Positions 22,161-34,849 of a stretch of 64,000 bases of DNA are shown here, one piece after another. Under the pieces are notes generated by a model, which ran no database searches, was not told the DNA's origin, and saw only the letters and a program-made list of their open reading frames with translations. The stretch comes from Lucinisca nassula (lineage: Eukaryota > Mollusca > Bivalvia > Lucinida > Lucinidae), in the NCBI GenBank assembly GCA_963580285.1, contig OY757025.1, forward strand, positions 114,207,900 through 114,271,899, given 5' to 3'. Position 1 is the first letter of the stretch. Each line of letters starts with the position of its first letter. The position numbers and the translations under genes are program-made.

Positions 22161-22184
22161 ACCTCAATTGAAACCAGAAATTCA

Positions 22185-23877
<1,693 letters not shown>

Positions 23878-23964
23878 TATCCATGCAGCAAAGTCCATTC
23901 ATCCAGATCTGCCAAACATTTAAATTCCTCATTAAAATTTGTGATATTTTTCTTATTTTAACTA

Positions 23965-25320
23965 ACGAGACTCCGAAGGAAAAAATTCTTTCCTTTAAAG
24001 AGTAGACACCTCAGGAGCAAGTTCTTTTTTTAAAGAGTAGAATCCTAACTCAGGAGCAAGTTCTTTTTTTAAAGAGTAGAATCCTAACTCAGGTGCAAAT
24101 TCTTTCTTTAAAGAGTAGAATCCTAACTCAGGTGCAAATTCTTTCTTTAAAGAGTAGAATCCTAACTCCGGTGTAAATTCTTTCTTTTAAAGAGTAGAAT
24201 CCTAACTCAGGAGCAAGTTCTTTTTTTAAAGAGTAGAATCCTAACTCAGGTGCAAATTCTTTCTTTAAAGAGTAGAATCCTAACTCAGGTGCAAATTCTT
24301 TCTTTAAAGAGTAGAATCCTAACTCCGGTGTAAATTCTTTCTTTTAAAGAGTAGAATCCTAACTCAGGTACAAATTCTTACTTTTAAAGAGAAGAATCCT
24401 AACTCAGGTGCAAATTCTTTCTTTTAAAGAGTAGAATCCTAACCCAGGTGCAAATTCTTTCTTTAAAGAGTAGAATCCTAACTCAGCTGCAAATTATTTC
24501 TTTAAAGAGTAGAATCCTAACTCAGCTGCAAATTCTTTCTTTAAAGAGTGGACTCCTCAGGGGCAAATTATTTCCTTTAAGAGTAGACTCCTGAGGAGAA
24601 ATTTTTTTCTATTAGGAGTAGACTCTTCAATAGCAAATTCTTTTCTTTAGGAGTAGACTCCTCAAGAGCAAATTCTTTCTTTTAGGAGAAGACTCCTGAG
24701 GAGAAAATTCTTTCCTTTAAAAGTACACTCCCGAGAAGACGTCTTTCGTTTAAGAGTAAACTCTTGAGGAGCAAATTCTTTCCTTTATGAGCAGGCCGCT
24801 GAGAAGCAAATTCTTTCCTTTGCCTAGGCAGGCAGGAGCAAATTCTTTCCTTTGTGAGCAGGCTCCTGAGAAGCAAATTCTTTCCTTTGCCTAGGCAGAC
24901 AGGAGCAAATTCTTTCCTTTATGAGCAGGCTCCTGAGAAGCAAATTCTTTCCTTTGCCTAGGTAAGCAGGAGCAAATTCTTTCCTTTAAGAGCAGAGTCA
25001 TGAGAAGCAAATTCTTTCTCTTACAAGTAGACTTCTGAGGACCAAATTCTTTCCTTTAAGAGTAGACTTCTGAGGAGCAAATTCTTTCCTTTAAGAGTAG
25101 ACTCCTGAGGAGCAAATTCTTTCCTTTAAGAGTAGGCTCCTGAGGAGCAAATTCTTTCCTTTAAGAGTAGACTCCTGAGGAGCAAATTCTTTCCTTTAAG
25201 ACTAGAGCCCTGAGGAGCAAATTCTTTTCTTTGAGAGTAGATTCCTGAGAATCAACTCTTTTCTTTAATGGTAGACTCAGAGAAGCAAATTCTTTCTTTT
25301 TGCGTAGACTCTTAGAAGGG
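23965..25320. repeat. 1.35 kb tandem array derived from the family H core
   Basis: About 36 direct units. The left part has ~39 bp units (AAAGAGTAGAATCCTAACTC AGG) and the right part has ~35 bp units (GAGCAAATTCTTTCCTTTAA GAGTAGACTCCT). A higher-order block of several 39 bp units also appears repeated (24170-24350). The unit equals one arm and centre of the family H hairpin, so the array grew from a MITE core. Confidence 0.9.
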
Positions 25321-25424
25321 TCAGTTTGGGAGAAAAGATCAGTAGCAGGGATCAGTTTATGAGAAAAAGTACACAAACAATCCCTTGACAAACATGTCTG
25401 TTTCCTCTTTTCCCCTAAATCAGC

Positions 25425-25640
25425 ATACCGTAAAATCTGAAAAATTCCGACACCTTAAGGACTTTCTGTAATTCTCCCAATTTTTGACAAATAATTGTTT
25501 GATGATCTAGCAAGGGGTCCAAAAGATACAGACAGAATGGAAAACAGTGTAGACCCTGATCAGACTGCTCCGAGGAGCAGTCTGATCTGGGTCTACACTG
25601 TTTGCTTAGGCATATCCGTCCCAATACTTAGGATCAATAC
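25425..25640. repeat. family N element
   Basis: CCGTAAAATCTGAAAAATTC start, body CTTTCTGTAATTCTCCCAAT, hairpin CCTGATCAGACTGCTCCGAG, end CCCAATACTTAGGATCAA. Same layout as the N copy at 979-1200. Confidence 0.75.
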
Positions 25641-25846
25641 CTTAACTCTTATCCTGCTGTTCACGACAACCCTTTTCTTTGCAAACAATGCAGATCCAGA
25701 TCAGATGGCTTCTGAAGATCAGGATCTACACTGTTTGACATTCAATTTATGAACTTGTAGGCATAAAATACATCAAGTAATCTGATTGGTTCAGAGTCAG
25801 AAATGGGTTTGGCTAAACTGAATATTCAGCAAGACAAGGGTTAACA
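25641..25846. repeat. family F palindromic MITE
   Basis: TTAACTCTTATCCTGCTGTT to AAGACAAGGGTTAA. The left arm of the hairpin is intact but the right arm is shortened (TCTGAAGATCAGGATCTACA). It ends about 35 bases before the kinesin donor. Confidence 0.8.
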
Positions 25847-25879
25847 TTTTTTTAACCAACTTAGAAAGAATGTTCCCAC

Positions 25880-26114
25880 CTTTCTGACTCTATTCTGAAG
25901 ATCCTGCACGAACAGCTTCCTCAAGTTATGGAGGGTCTGTAATTCCTTGGCCACAGTCTCTTCCAGCCCCTTAAGATCCTGTTTAGCCTGTTCTCGGCGG
26001 TCAATCTGGAGAGAAAGCTCCGCAAGCTTGGCAGTCTTCTCCGTCTCTTCGTGTTTCAGTTTGTCGTAGTCGGACTGTAACTTCTCAAGGGCGAGCGATA
26101 ATTTTTGGTTAGTG
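25880..26114 (-). CDS. KIF5: kinesin-1 heavy chain exon (light-chain-binding coiled coil)
   Basis: Encodes residues 695-773, including [20 protein letters not shown] and then [20 protein letters not shown] and [13 protein letters not shown]. Acceptor TTGTAG; donor GTGGGA, a weak but acceptable GT site. The first C completes an Asp codon begun in the upstream exon. This heptad region corresponds to the kinesin light chain binding segment of KIF5. Confidence 0.96.
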
Positions 26115-26179
26115 CTACAAAAATCAAATACGGTCGTTATACATATTGTATGTATGGTGTTTATAATTACATGGATATC

Positions 26180-26420
26180 TTAAGAGGAACAGAAACACCT
26201 GGCAGATTTTCCGCCATTTTTCAAAGTGAGATAACTTTCCAGACTTCCTGTTCGCTTTTCTATAAAACCTGTCCCACTGAAAAATGGGTCAACTCTTAAA
26301 GGAAAGGATTTGCCCCTCAGGAGCAAATTCTTTCCTTTAAGAGTTGACCCCTATTGACATGGGAGACAAAAATACTTTTGCAGGAGTTGCCTCTCCTGAA
26401 GGTGTTCCCATTCCCCTTAA
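26180..26420. repeat. family H palindromic MITE, inverted orientation
   Basis: TTAAGAGGAACAGAAACACC to TTCCCATTCCCCTTAA, with core TTTGCCCCTCAGGAGCAAAT. It begins 65 bases above the acceptor of the neighbouring exon. A core-less family A remnant (TTTTCATACAGAATTAGG) follows at 26420-26550. Confidence 0.8.
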
Positions 26421-26554
26421 AAAGCATCAGTCATAGCCCCAGATAAGAGGGGTATCAACCACAACTTAAGTTTTCATACAGAATTAGGAAAAATATCAGT
26501 ACTTTTTTGATTAAAAAATGCCTTATCTGGAGCTATGGTAACTATGTCAATGTA

Positions 26555-26765
26555 ATATTTGCTTAACCCTTTTTGTACCAAATGGAATCTTCCTCCTTGT
26601 GTATACCAGGAGACCATTTCATAATTTAGGGGTTGTGTTTTATTCAAAATTTGTTTGCAAACAGTGTAGGTCCTGACCAGATGCCGCCTTCTGTGGCGTC
26701 TGATCAGGGCCTGTACTGTTTGCCAACTACCCTTTTAGGGGTTTCCACCATACAATGGGTTAAAG
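26555..26765. repeat. family M element
   Basis: TTAACCCTTTTTGTACCAAA start, hairpin GATGCCGCCTTCTGTGGCGT at 26678, end ACCATACAATGGGTTAA. Complete copy. Confidence 0.8.
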
Positions 26766-27032
26766 CATGAAACTGACCTAATTAATACTTGTATTAAACA
26801 CTTGTTGTTACCAAGTGGTATGATAAATATGCATTTTTGCAATATTAACTCAATCTGCCACATTGTATCAAGTCAAGTGGATGTTTCCACATTAAAGTAT
26901 CACATGAGACCAGCAGCATCGAGCATGATGTGTCAGATCTGGTAACACTCACAACACAAAGGTAACTAGGGTAATAACCTGTATACAGTATACCTTTTTT
27001 TCCAATAAAGTCATTTTTCAAATGTTACTAAG
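26766..27032. other. no recognisable feature
   Basis: Short intron stretch; neither repeats nor coding pattern seen. Confidence 0.4.
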
Positions 27033-27312
27033 CTGTTTTGTTTGTTTGATTTGAGGTTTAAAGTCCCTGTCATTTTAAAGAAGTCACTTCCAATTCTGTG
27101 GGACTTTTATCCAACACTGAGATGATCTCAGTCCCTGCCACCCAATGATCACAATAGGGTTTATATGCATGGACGGTTCAACTCACACCACTTTGCCTGT
27201 GCAGGCTTAGACCTTCTTAGTGGTTTACCAGTACTTATGTGCAGTCGGTTTCAGCCTGCGTGGAAGCATCATGCAACCCAATCTATTTCTCCAAGCCTAG
27301 AAGGGTCGAGGC
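27033..27312 (-). mobile_element. family G retroposon
   Basis: TTTGTTTGATTTGAGGTTTA start to CTCCAAGCCTAGAAGGGTCG. Diverged copy. Confidence 0.78.
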
Positions 27313-27523
27313 TATTTACTGAGCTGTAAGTAACATTCATCATGTTTACATGTCTGGTTCCCTGTTACACATGGCTGCTTTCTTATGTGTCAGCATATGC
27401 AGGAGCTCAGAGGTAGCTCATTTTAAGGGCTGGTGATACAGGTCACTAGATTTAAAACTTTTTTCATGCTCCACTCAACTGAGAATGAAATGTGTAATGC
27501 TCATAACTATTAAAACCAGAAAT

Positions 27524-29376
27524 TCAACTTCTGTGAAGTTGATGTCGCACCTGCTCCCCACCTGCCCAACACAAAAAATAAAAGTTTATTTAAGGCAGAA
27601 GAGATGAATATAGGGCTTTGAGAAGAATCCATAGCCTATATATGTGAGGTAAAAAACTGTTTAAGTTCACAATGTGATAAAATGAACAAAAATGATCCAA
27701 GAATTATATCCAAAGCATATGAACATCCTCATATCATGGAGAAAACACAAGCTAAGTTTCAAAATGATTAGTATAAAACTGCAAGAGGAGTTACGATGAC
27801 GAGGTACCTATCATATATCAACTGAAGGTTAACAATGACTAAGTTCACAATGTGGAAAAAGTGACAAAAATTGATCCGAAGATTAAGTCCAAACCACATG
27901 CAGGGCCTCATGTCATAGCAAAAACACATGCAAAGTTTCAAAATGATTAGTATAAAACTGTAAGAGGAGTTCCGGTGACAAAGAGGTACCTCCTGTATAT
28001 CAATTGAAGCTTAAAAATGACTAAGTTCACAATGCGCAAAAAGTGAAAAAAAAAATTTTCTGAGAATTATGTCGAAATCACATGCACATCCTCATACCAT
28101 GGCAAAAGCACATGCAAAGTTTCAAAATGATTGGTATAAAACTGTAAGAGGAGTTGCGATGACAAGAGGTACCTATCCTATATCAATTGAAGGTTAAAAA
28201 TGACTAAGTTCACAATGTGGAAAAAGTGATAAAAATTGATCCAAAGTTAAAGTCCAAACCACATGCACATCCTCATACCATAGCAAAAACATACACAAAG
28301 TTTCAAAATGACCGATATAAAACTGTAAGAGGAGTTGCGATGACAAGAGGTACCTATTGTATATCAACTAAAGAATAAAAACGGCTAAGTTCATAATGTG
28401 CAAAGTGAAAAAAAAATATTCTGAGAATTATGTTGAAACCACATGCACATCCTCAAACCATGGCAAAAGCACACGCAAAGTTTCAAAATGATTGGTATAA
28501 AACTGTAAGAGGAGTTGCGATGACAAGAGGTACCTATTGTATATCAACTAAAGCCTAAAAATGGCTAAGTTCATAATGTGCAAAAAGTGAAAAAAATATT
28601 CTGAGAATTATGTCCAAACCACATGCACATCCTCAGACCATGGCAAAAGCACATGCAAAGTTTCAAAATGATTGGTATAAAACTGTAAGAGGAGTTGTGA
28701 TGACAAGAGGTACCTATCATATATCAATTGTAGGTTAACAAGAGGTACGTATCGCACACCTAAAAATGACTAAGTTCACAATATGGAAAAAGTGACAAAA
28801 ATTGATTCGAAGATTAAGTCCAAACCACATGCGCATCCTCATACCATGCCGAAAGCACATACAAATTTTCCAAATGATTGGTATAAAAGTGTAGGAGGAG
28901 TTGCGATGACAAGAGGTACCAACCCAATACCAATTGAAGGTTAAAAATGACTAAGTTCACAATCTGGAAAAAGTGACAAAAATTGATTCGAAGATTAAGT
29001 CCAAACCATATGCGCATCCTCATACCAAGGGGAAAGCACATGCAAAGTTTCCAAATGATCAGTATAAAAGTGTAAGAGGAGTTGCGATGACAAGAGGTAC
29101 GTATCGCATACCTAAAAATGACTAGTTCACAATATGGAAAAAGTGACAAAAATTGATTCGAAGATTAAGTCCAAACCACATGCGCATCCTCATACCATGG
29201 CGAAAGCACATGCAAAGTTTCCAAATGATCGGTCTAAAAGTGTAGGAGGAGTTGCGATGACAAGACATCCAGTGTAAAATGTTGACGGAATGACGGACGG
29301 ACGGACAGACCACTGGACCACCGGACGGACGGAAACTTGCACGCCTATGTCTTCCTGCTAAAGCAGGTGCGACAAT
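27524..29376. mobile_element. family I pearl-like element, longer copy
   Basis: Same ends as 22185-23503 (GTTGATGTCGCACCTGCTCC; AAAGCAGGTGCGACAA), with about nine to ten ~180 bp monomers and a shorter GGAC/GGACAGACC microsatellite (29288-29332). The last monomers are nearly identical to those of the other copy, so the copies exchanged or share a recent source. Confidence 0.88.
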
Positions 29377-29424
29377 AAACACAAATCAGACAATTTTTAT
29401 GCTTAGGTCAGCACATTATGTCAT

Positions 29425-29615
29425 TTATCCTGCTCATAAATTTTATAATGCCAATTGTTGGCATATTAAATTTTATGAGCAGGATTAATTTTCATGTACA
29501 AGAGAGTTAAGCATGAAAAAGTTTTATAACCTCTTAAAATTTTTGAACAGGACAAAGTTCATGCTGAACTGAGTTGAGCATGAATAAAGTTTCATACCCT
29601 CGAGCCTTGAATTGA
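29425..29615. repeat. family U palindromic remnants
   Basis: Hairpin CCTGCTCATAAATTTTATAA / TTTTATGAGCAGG near 29430-29485, then GAGCATGAATAAAGTTTCAT. Relates to 30090-30305. Confidence 0.55.
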
Positions 29616-29635
29616 AAAATTGAGCAGAGATTATT

Positions 29636-30085
29636 TTAACTGCCGATTCAGCACTATTTAGGAAATGTTGAGCAGGTAAATTTACCAAACAACACTTTTC
29701 CTGGGCAGGCGTAACACCTAGAACATTTTTCTGCCATTTTTCCAAGGGAGACAACTTTCAGGACGTCCTGTTCACTTTTCTGTAGGCTCAGTCCCACTGA
29801 AAAAGGGGTCTACTCTCAAATTCTTTCCTAAAAGAGCACACACCTATTGACATGGGAGACAAAATTACTTTTGCAGGAGTTGCCTCCCATGAAGGTGTAT
29901 CCATTCCCCTTAAACAGCCCTATGCATGTTCGCCAGAAACCGACAACTGCTCCTCTTGACTCAGTGGCAGGGAGAGAATGAAGGTAGAAAAGACTTCATG
30001 ATCAATCTCCTATAATGAATGTAGCTGACTCAACAGGTATTAAACCTGTGGCCTGCTGATCACCAGTCAGATGCAGATCTGGGTA
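29636..30085 (-). repeat. SINE S2 split by a family H MITE (29711-29913)
   Basis: S2 body pieces (CAGCACTATTTAGG; TTTTCCTGGGCAGGC) and (CGCCAGAAACCGACAACTGC; GGCAGGGAGAGAATGA) lie either side of an H element ending CCATTCCCCTTAA. The tRNA-like head near 30030 is decayed. Confidence 0.72.
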
Positions 30086-30089
30086 CGAG

Positions 30090-30305
30090 GTTATAAAACT
30101 TGTTTCATGCTCAAGTTAGTGAGTATGAAATTTGTCCTGCGCATAAATTTTAAAATGCCAACAATTGTTTGTAAGCAGGACAAACAACTTTCTTTCTGAT
30201 CTGAGCAGACAAAAGGCATCATTTGTCTGTATTTCATTAATTATGAGCATTTCAAATTTTATTCTCAAGTGAGTTGAGCATGAAAATGTTTTATAATCTC
30301 GGAGC
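30090..30305. repeat. family U inverted-repeat element
   Basis: Ends GAGGTTATAAAACTTGTTTC and AAAATGTTTTATAATCTC are inverted complements with mismatches. ~216 bp, non-coding. Confidence 0.65.
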
Positions 30306-30323
30306 CAGACTGAGCTACCATTA

Positions 30324-30684
30324 CAGTAGAACTTTGATGGCTCGAACACCGATGGCTCGTTTCCATGGATGTGTCGAACCCATTCTTGAGTCCCTAGCGA
30401 AATTCTCTACATAAGAAATAGTGGGGGATAATTAAGGAGATTTTAGTCTTTTATCTTGCAAATGTATGCTGTGTGTACTCATTAGAATCGCCTCGATGAG
30501 GCGATTCTAATGAATAAACACAGCATACATTTTCATTATAGAACACCGAAAAGATGTCTAAAAGTATTTTGTTATGTTTCCTAACAGTAACCTCAGTGGC
30601 TCGAACTACCCCTGTCTCGAACAACCCCTGTCTCGAACAGATTTTCGAGGTCCCAAAGGTGTTCGAGCCATTGAAGTTCGACTG
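30324..30684. mobile_element. family C element abutting a splice donor
   Basis: CAGTAGAACTTTGATGGCTC at 30324 and GTTCGACTG ending at 30684, with TA on both sides (30322-30323; 30685-30686). The hairpin TACTCATTAGAATCGCCTCG is central. On the minus strand the kinesin donor reads GTAAG-TA-CAGTCGAAC: the MITE terminus lies seven bases inside the intron and the flanking TA supplies donor position +6. Confidence 0.88.
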
Positions 30685-30691
30685 TACTTAC

Positions 30692-30866
30692 TCCTTAAGC
30701 TGGTCCATTAGGGTTTGTTTGTTGGCGATCTCATCTCTCAGACTGGACAGTTGTTTCTGATGTTGCTCTCTGTGCATCTCCAGCTGTGACTCGAGAGCCG
30801 CTTTCATCTCACTGGCCGACTGTAGACTGTCAGTTGCCTCCTTCTTGGCCGACAGATGAACTTGTT
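30692..30866 (-). CDS. KIF5: kinesin-1 heavy chain exon (stalk)
   Basis: Encodes residues 637-694, [20 protein letters not shown], then [20 protein letters not shown] and [19 protein letters not shown] with the last residue split. Acceptor TTGCAG, donor GTAAGT. The [12 protein letters not shown] stretch is a KIF5 stalk landmark. The donor is flanked within seven bases by a family C element. Confidence 0.95.
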
Positions 30867-30904
30867 CTGCAAGAAATAGATATGAATTACATCACTGAGA
30901 AGTT

Positions 30905-31124
30905 GTGTTAACTCTCAATTCCGTTGTTCACGACAACCCCTATTTTGTTGCAAACAGTGTAGATCCAGATCAGATGGCTTCTGCAGAAGCCATCTGATCA
31001 GGATCTACACTGTTTGACATTTAGTTTGTGAATTTGCAAGAATTCATTACACCAAGCAATCTGATTGGTTTAAAGTCAGCAATGTGTGTGGCTAAATTAA
31101 TTATGTAGCGAGACAAGGGTTAAG
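30905..31124. repeat. family F palindromic MITE
   Basis: TTAACTCTCAATTCCGTTGT to GAGACAAGGGTTAA; hairpin GTAGATCCAGATCAGATGGC with complement at 30990. It lies 39 bases upstream of the exon acceptor. Confidence 0.82.
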
Positions 31125-31129
31125 CTTTT

Positions 31130-31440
31130 AACCAATAAGATGCCAATCATGACAATTGTCATCTGCTTTGCCGTCTGCTGGTAAGTTTGAAAGTCATTAT
31201 TGCAAACAGTGTGGACCCAGATCAGACTGATCCTAGAGGAGCAGTCTGATCAGGTCAACACTGTTTGCACAGAATGGACCCAGATCAGGCTGATCCTGGA
31301 GGAGCAGTCTGATCAAGGTCAATACTGTTTGCCTGCATTAAAAATACCTTTTAAAAAGTTTGCAAGTACATGCAGATGTAGCAGACGACATAAACAGACA
31401 TTTTTTGATACAGGTTTTCTTGGCATCTGAAAATTTAAAG
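31130..31440. repeat. family E element with duplicated core hairpin
   Basis: The core GGACCCAGATCAGACTGATC and its complement occur twice in tandem (31203-31268 and 31273-31331). Flanks (ATGCCAATCATGACAATTGT; CAGACGACATAAACAGACA) match 57915-58335 and 61267-61514. Confidence 0.78.
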
Positions 31441-31489
31441 GCTACGGAAAATTTAGAACACATCACGAGAACACGCCTTTATAGTTTTG

Positions 31490-31610
31490 ACCCCCTTTAA
31501 CCCCAGTTTTATATAGTAAAACGGCGGTTTACAGGGGTATACAGTATTTTTCTTATTTCTGCTCAAAAACATAGATTGTGGGTACTCGTTAGAAACGCCT
31601 TAGAGAAAAA
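31490..31610. repeat. family A MITE, half copy
   Basis: CGGCGGTTTACAGGGGTATA and TTATTTCTGCTCAAAAACAT, then the left hairpin arm only; the right half is replaced by a pearl-like element. Confidence 0.65.
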
Positions 31611-31611
31611 C

Positions 31612-33166
31612 GAAATGTGTCATTTGGCCACAGATGCCCCCAGCCAGGGGCCCACCTCACCCTGAAAAAATCATGTTCCAACAACAGCTGTCATTGAACA
31701 GCATAACACACCTGGAACAGTGTCCTTGAGGTCAATGGCACAGGTGGGGGTATTGCCGATTCAGCCTTTGAAAAAATAACCATCATCATACCACATTTGA
31801 ATCCCATCCATCATACAAGCTCTTTAAACTTTAACAATAAAAATTTCTATATCAGCCCGGACCTTGAGGTCCTGTTCAAGGGCATGGTAATGGTTGAATG
31901 AAATTTTTGACCTGTATTCCAAATATGAAGCAAATCCATTATATGGTTTGGAAAATATGAACTCTAAAAACCTTTAACATAAAAAATTTCCAAGTCTGTG
32001 ACCTTGACCTTGGGCGAATAAAACTTTGGACCTGTAACTATCATCATACAAAATATGAAGCAAATCCATAATATGGTTTGAAAATATCAGCTCTTAACAT
32101 ACTTTAAATTTAAAAATTTCTATGTCTGTGACCTTGACCTTCAGGTCACATACACAGGTGGGGTACTGCTGTTTGTTTGTTTGTTTGATTTGAGGTTTAA
32201 CGTCCCCGTCAACACTGTAAAGGTCATTTTGGAGATGTTGCTTCCAATTTTGTGGGACTTTTACCCGACATTGAGATGAAATGACATCTCAAGCCCTGTC
32301 GCCCAATGAAACCAATAGGGTTTATTAGCATGGACGGTCCGCCTCGCACCGCGGTTCCTGGACAGGCTTAGATCCTCTAAGCGGTTTACCAGTACTAGTG
32401 TGCGGGCCGGATTCAGCTCTGCGTGGAAGCATCATGCAGCCCATATATTTCTTCAAGCCCCTATGGGCGGGGGCTTGGGGTACTGCTGTACGTCACGTTG
32501 GACCTGTATCTATTATCATACCTAATATAAACCCAATCCATCGTATGGTTTTCAAAATATGAACTCTTTAAAAAAATAATGTTAAAAATTTCTAAGTCTG
32601 TGACCTTGACCTTGGTTTCATAGATATGAGTGGGGGTATTACTAAATATATCATCTATCATCAAACCAAATATGAACCGAATGAATGATAAAAGTTCAAG
32701 TTCTACCTGGTACATATACCTTAACTCGAGTCTTAAACATTAAAAATTTCTAAGTGCATGACCTTGACCTTGAGGTCATGGGTATGGGTGGGGGTAGTGC
32801 TGAATAAACCTTTGGACCTATACGTATCATCATACCAAATATGAACCAAATTCATTACACGGTTTGGAAAATATGAGCTCAAGTTCTACCTGGTACAAAT
32901 ACCTTAACCTGGGTCTTAAACATTAAAGTCTGTGACCTTGACCTTAAGGTCATGGGTATGGCGTGGGGGTATTGTTGAATAAAACTCTGGACCTATATCT
33001 ATCATCATACTAAATATAAACCAAATCCATCGTATGGTTTGGAAAATATGAGCTCAAGTTCTACCTTGTACAAAAACCTTATCCCCGAGTCGAACAGGAT
33101 CACGTACGTACACAAATTTGCACAGAAGGACGTACATACGTACGCAAATACGCAAAACCTAAACAC
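31612..33166. mobile_element. pearl-like element K3 interrupted by retroposon G
   Basis: Repeated ~165 bp monomers with GTGACCTTGACCTT, AGGTCATGGGTATGGGTGGG and ATATGAACCAAATCCATTAT. Ends in GTACGTACACAAATTTGCAC microsatellite-like sequence. The G copy at 32173-32475 splits it. Confidence 0.8.
32173..32475 (-). mobile_element. family G retroposon with perfect target-site duplication
   Basis: 303 bp copy with a TTTGTTTG tail at its low-coordinate end. TGGGGTACTGCTGT is present on both sides (32159-32172 and 32476-32489), a perfect 14 bp duplication. It proves insertion into the older K3 element and that family G moves by LINE-type retroposition. This is the reference copy for the family. Confidence 0.92.
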
Positions 33167-33580
33167 TTAATGTGAATTATCTGCTGGATGATTTAAATGT
33201 AATGTCAACCTGGGATCAAGAAAATAAAGAATGCCAATTGGTCCAGCCATTTTCGGCTGCATTTGCTGGGTTAGTCAAGGTAAGTTTTTGGTATGTTACT
33301 TTCTATGTTGCTTTTCTTTTGCAATTTCCAAACACAGGATGCTGGTTTATTATTAGAGTAGCAAACTGCATACCAATATTGCTTACAATATACTCTCTGT
33401 TGCCCTGTAACCTACATGTAAACTGGTCTGGGTAAGATACACCTTGTTGTCATGGTAATAAATAGTTCTTTTCAAACTCAATGGCTTCCGGCCAACTTAA
33501 CAACATTTACCAACTAAAATTGGATAAGAACTTCGCAGCGACAATATACATATATACAATCAGCCATAGAGTTTAGGATA
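33167..33580. other. no recognisable feature
   Basis: Intron sequence with an 87-codon open stretch, but no similarity that I recognise and no codon pattern. Confidence 0.4.
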
Positions 33581-33581
33581 T

Positions 33582-33804
33582 TTAAGGGGAATGGGAACAC
33601 CTAGCACATTTTTCCACCATTTTCACAGGGAGACAACTTTCGGGACTTTCTGTTCACTTTTCTATAGGCTCAGTCCCACCGAAAAAAAGGGGTCTACTCT
33701 TGAAGGAAAGAATTGCTCCTCAGGAGCAAATTCTTTCCTTTAAGAGTTGACCCCATTGACATGTAAGAGAAAAACACTTTTGCAGGAGTTACCTCCCCTG
33801 AAGC
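33582..33804. repeat. family H palindromic MITE
   Basis: TTAAGGGGAATGGGAACACC start, core AATTGCTCCTCAGGAGCAAA, right end trails off after GAGTTACCTCCCCTGAAG. Confidence 0.8.
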
Positions 33805-33902
33805 TGCAAGAAGAACAACAGACGCTGGCCAATCACAAAGGCTCGCTATGAGCACTTCATGCTCAGGTGAGCCAACAAAAGAAATCTACGTTTTCAGCCT
33901 AC

Positions 33903-34212
33903 CTGAAGCTTTTATCGTCGTCAGATTTTCATTTAGCTGATCAACATTTTCCTCCAGTTGTCGTTTCTTGCTCTCAATGTCCTGAATTGTTTCCGACAGT
34001 GACTTCATCTTTGCTTCATGTTGCTGAATCAGCAGTCTACATTCGGACAATTCACTCTCTGCCGTGTCCAGTTTCTTGCTTGTGTCAGTCTGTGTTGTCT
34101 CTAGTGAGGTGGCACGGTTGACTAGTGTCTTCACCTCGGACTTCATCTTACTTATGTAGAGGCGCGCAACAGTGAATTCTTCTTCAACCTTCTCCGAGTT
34201 ACCCATGGACAT
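33903..34212 (-). CDS. KIF5: kinesin-1 heavy chain exon (stalk, longest exon)
   Basis: Encodes residues 534-636, including [20 protein letters not shown] and then [20 protein letters not shown], followed by [20 protein letters not shown] and [18 protein letters not shown]. Acceptor TTACAG, donor GTAGGC. The [19 protein letters not shown] sequence is diagnostic for kinesin-1 stalks, and heptads run throughout. Confidence 0.97.
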
Positions 34213-34249
34213 CTGTAAGGTGGAAAACATGACTTTCATGAAGCAGTTC

Positions 34250-34541
34250 ATATTTTGGTTTGAATTAAGGTTAAACGTACCCATCAACACTATTTAGGGC
34301 TTCTTCTGTGGAAAATTTTATCCAACATCGAGATGAAAAGATATATCAGGCCCTACCTCCAAATCAAACCAATAGGGTTACATGAAGGGACAGTCAGACC
34401 CATACCACTTTCCCTGGGCAGGCTTAGACCCTCTAAGCGGTTTGCCAGTACTCATGTTCAGTTGGTTTCAGTTCTGCATGGAAGCATCATGCAGCCAAGT
34501 CTATTCTATTTCCCCAAGCCCCAATGGGCAGGGGCCAAATC
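34250..34541 (-). mobile_element. family G retroposon
   Basis: Diverged copy in the intron 38 bases upstream of the acceptor; TTTGGTTTGAATTAAGG to CCCCAATGGGCAGGGGCC. Confidence 0.78.
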
Positions 34542-34567
34542 AATACATATACAGTAAAACCTCTGTT

Positions 34568-34763
34568 AACTATTATCCTGCTTAATAAATTAATTTAGCC
34601 ACACCAATTTTTTATTATCAACCAATCAAATTACTTGATATGTATTTCACAATTCACAAATTGCATCACAAACAGTGTAGATCCTGATCAGATGCAGAAG
34701 CCATCTGATCTGGATCTACACGGTTTGCAAAGTAGGGATATTCATGTTCATCAGGATAAGGGT
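34568..34763. repeat. family F palindromic MITE
   Basis: TAACTATTATCCTGCTTAAT to ATCAGGATAAGGGT, with a shortened hairpin (GTAGATCCTGATCAGATGCA / CCATCTGATCTGGATCTAC). Confidence 0.8.
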
Positions 34764-34849
34764 GATGCAGCCAGCCAGAGAAAAGTGGACACAGCTCGAT
34801 ATTGATGATCCAGGTAGCTGACAATCTCTTAAGATACTCTACTTACAGT

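Noticed and set aside
33172..33435. 87-codon open frame as a gene
   Set aside because: No recognisable domain, no splice signals in context, and intron-like composition.
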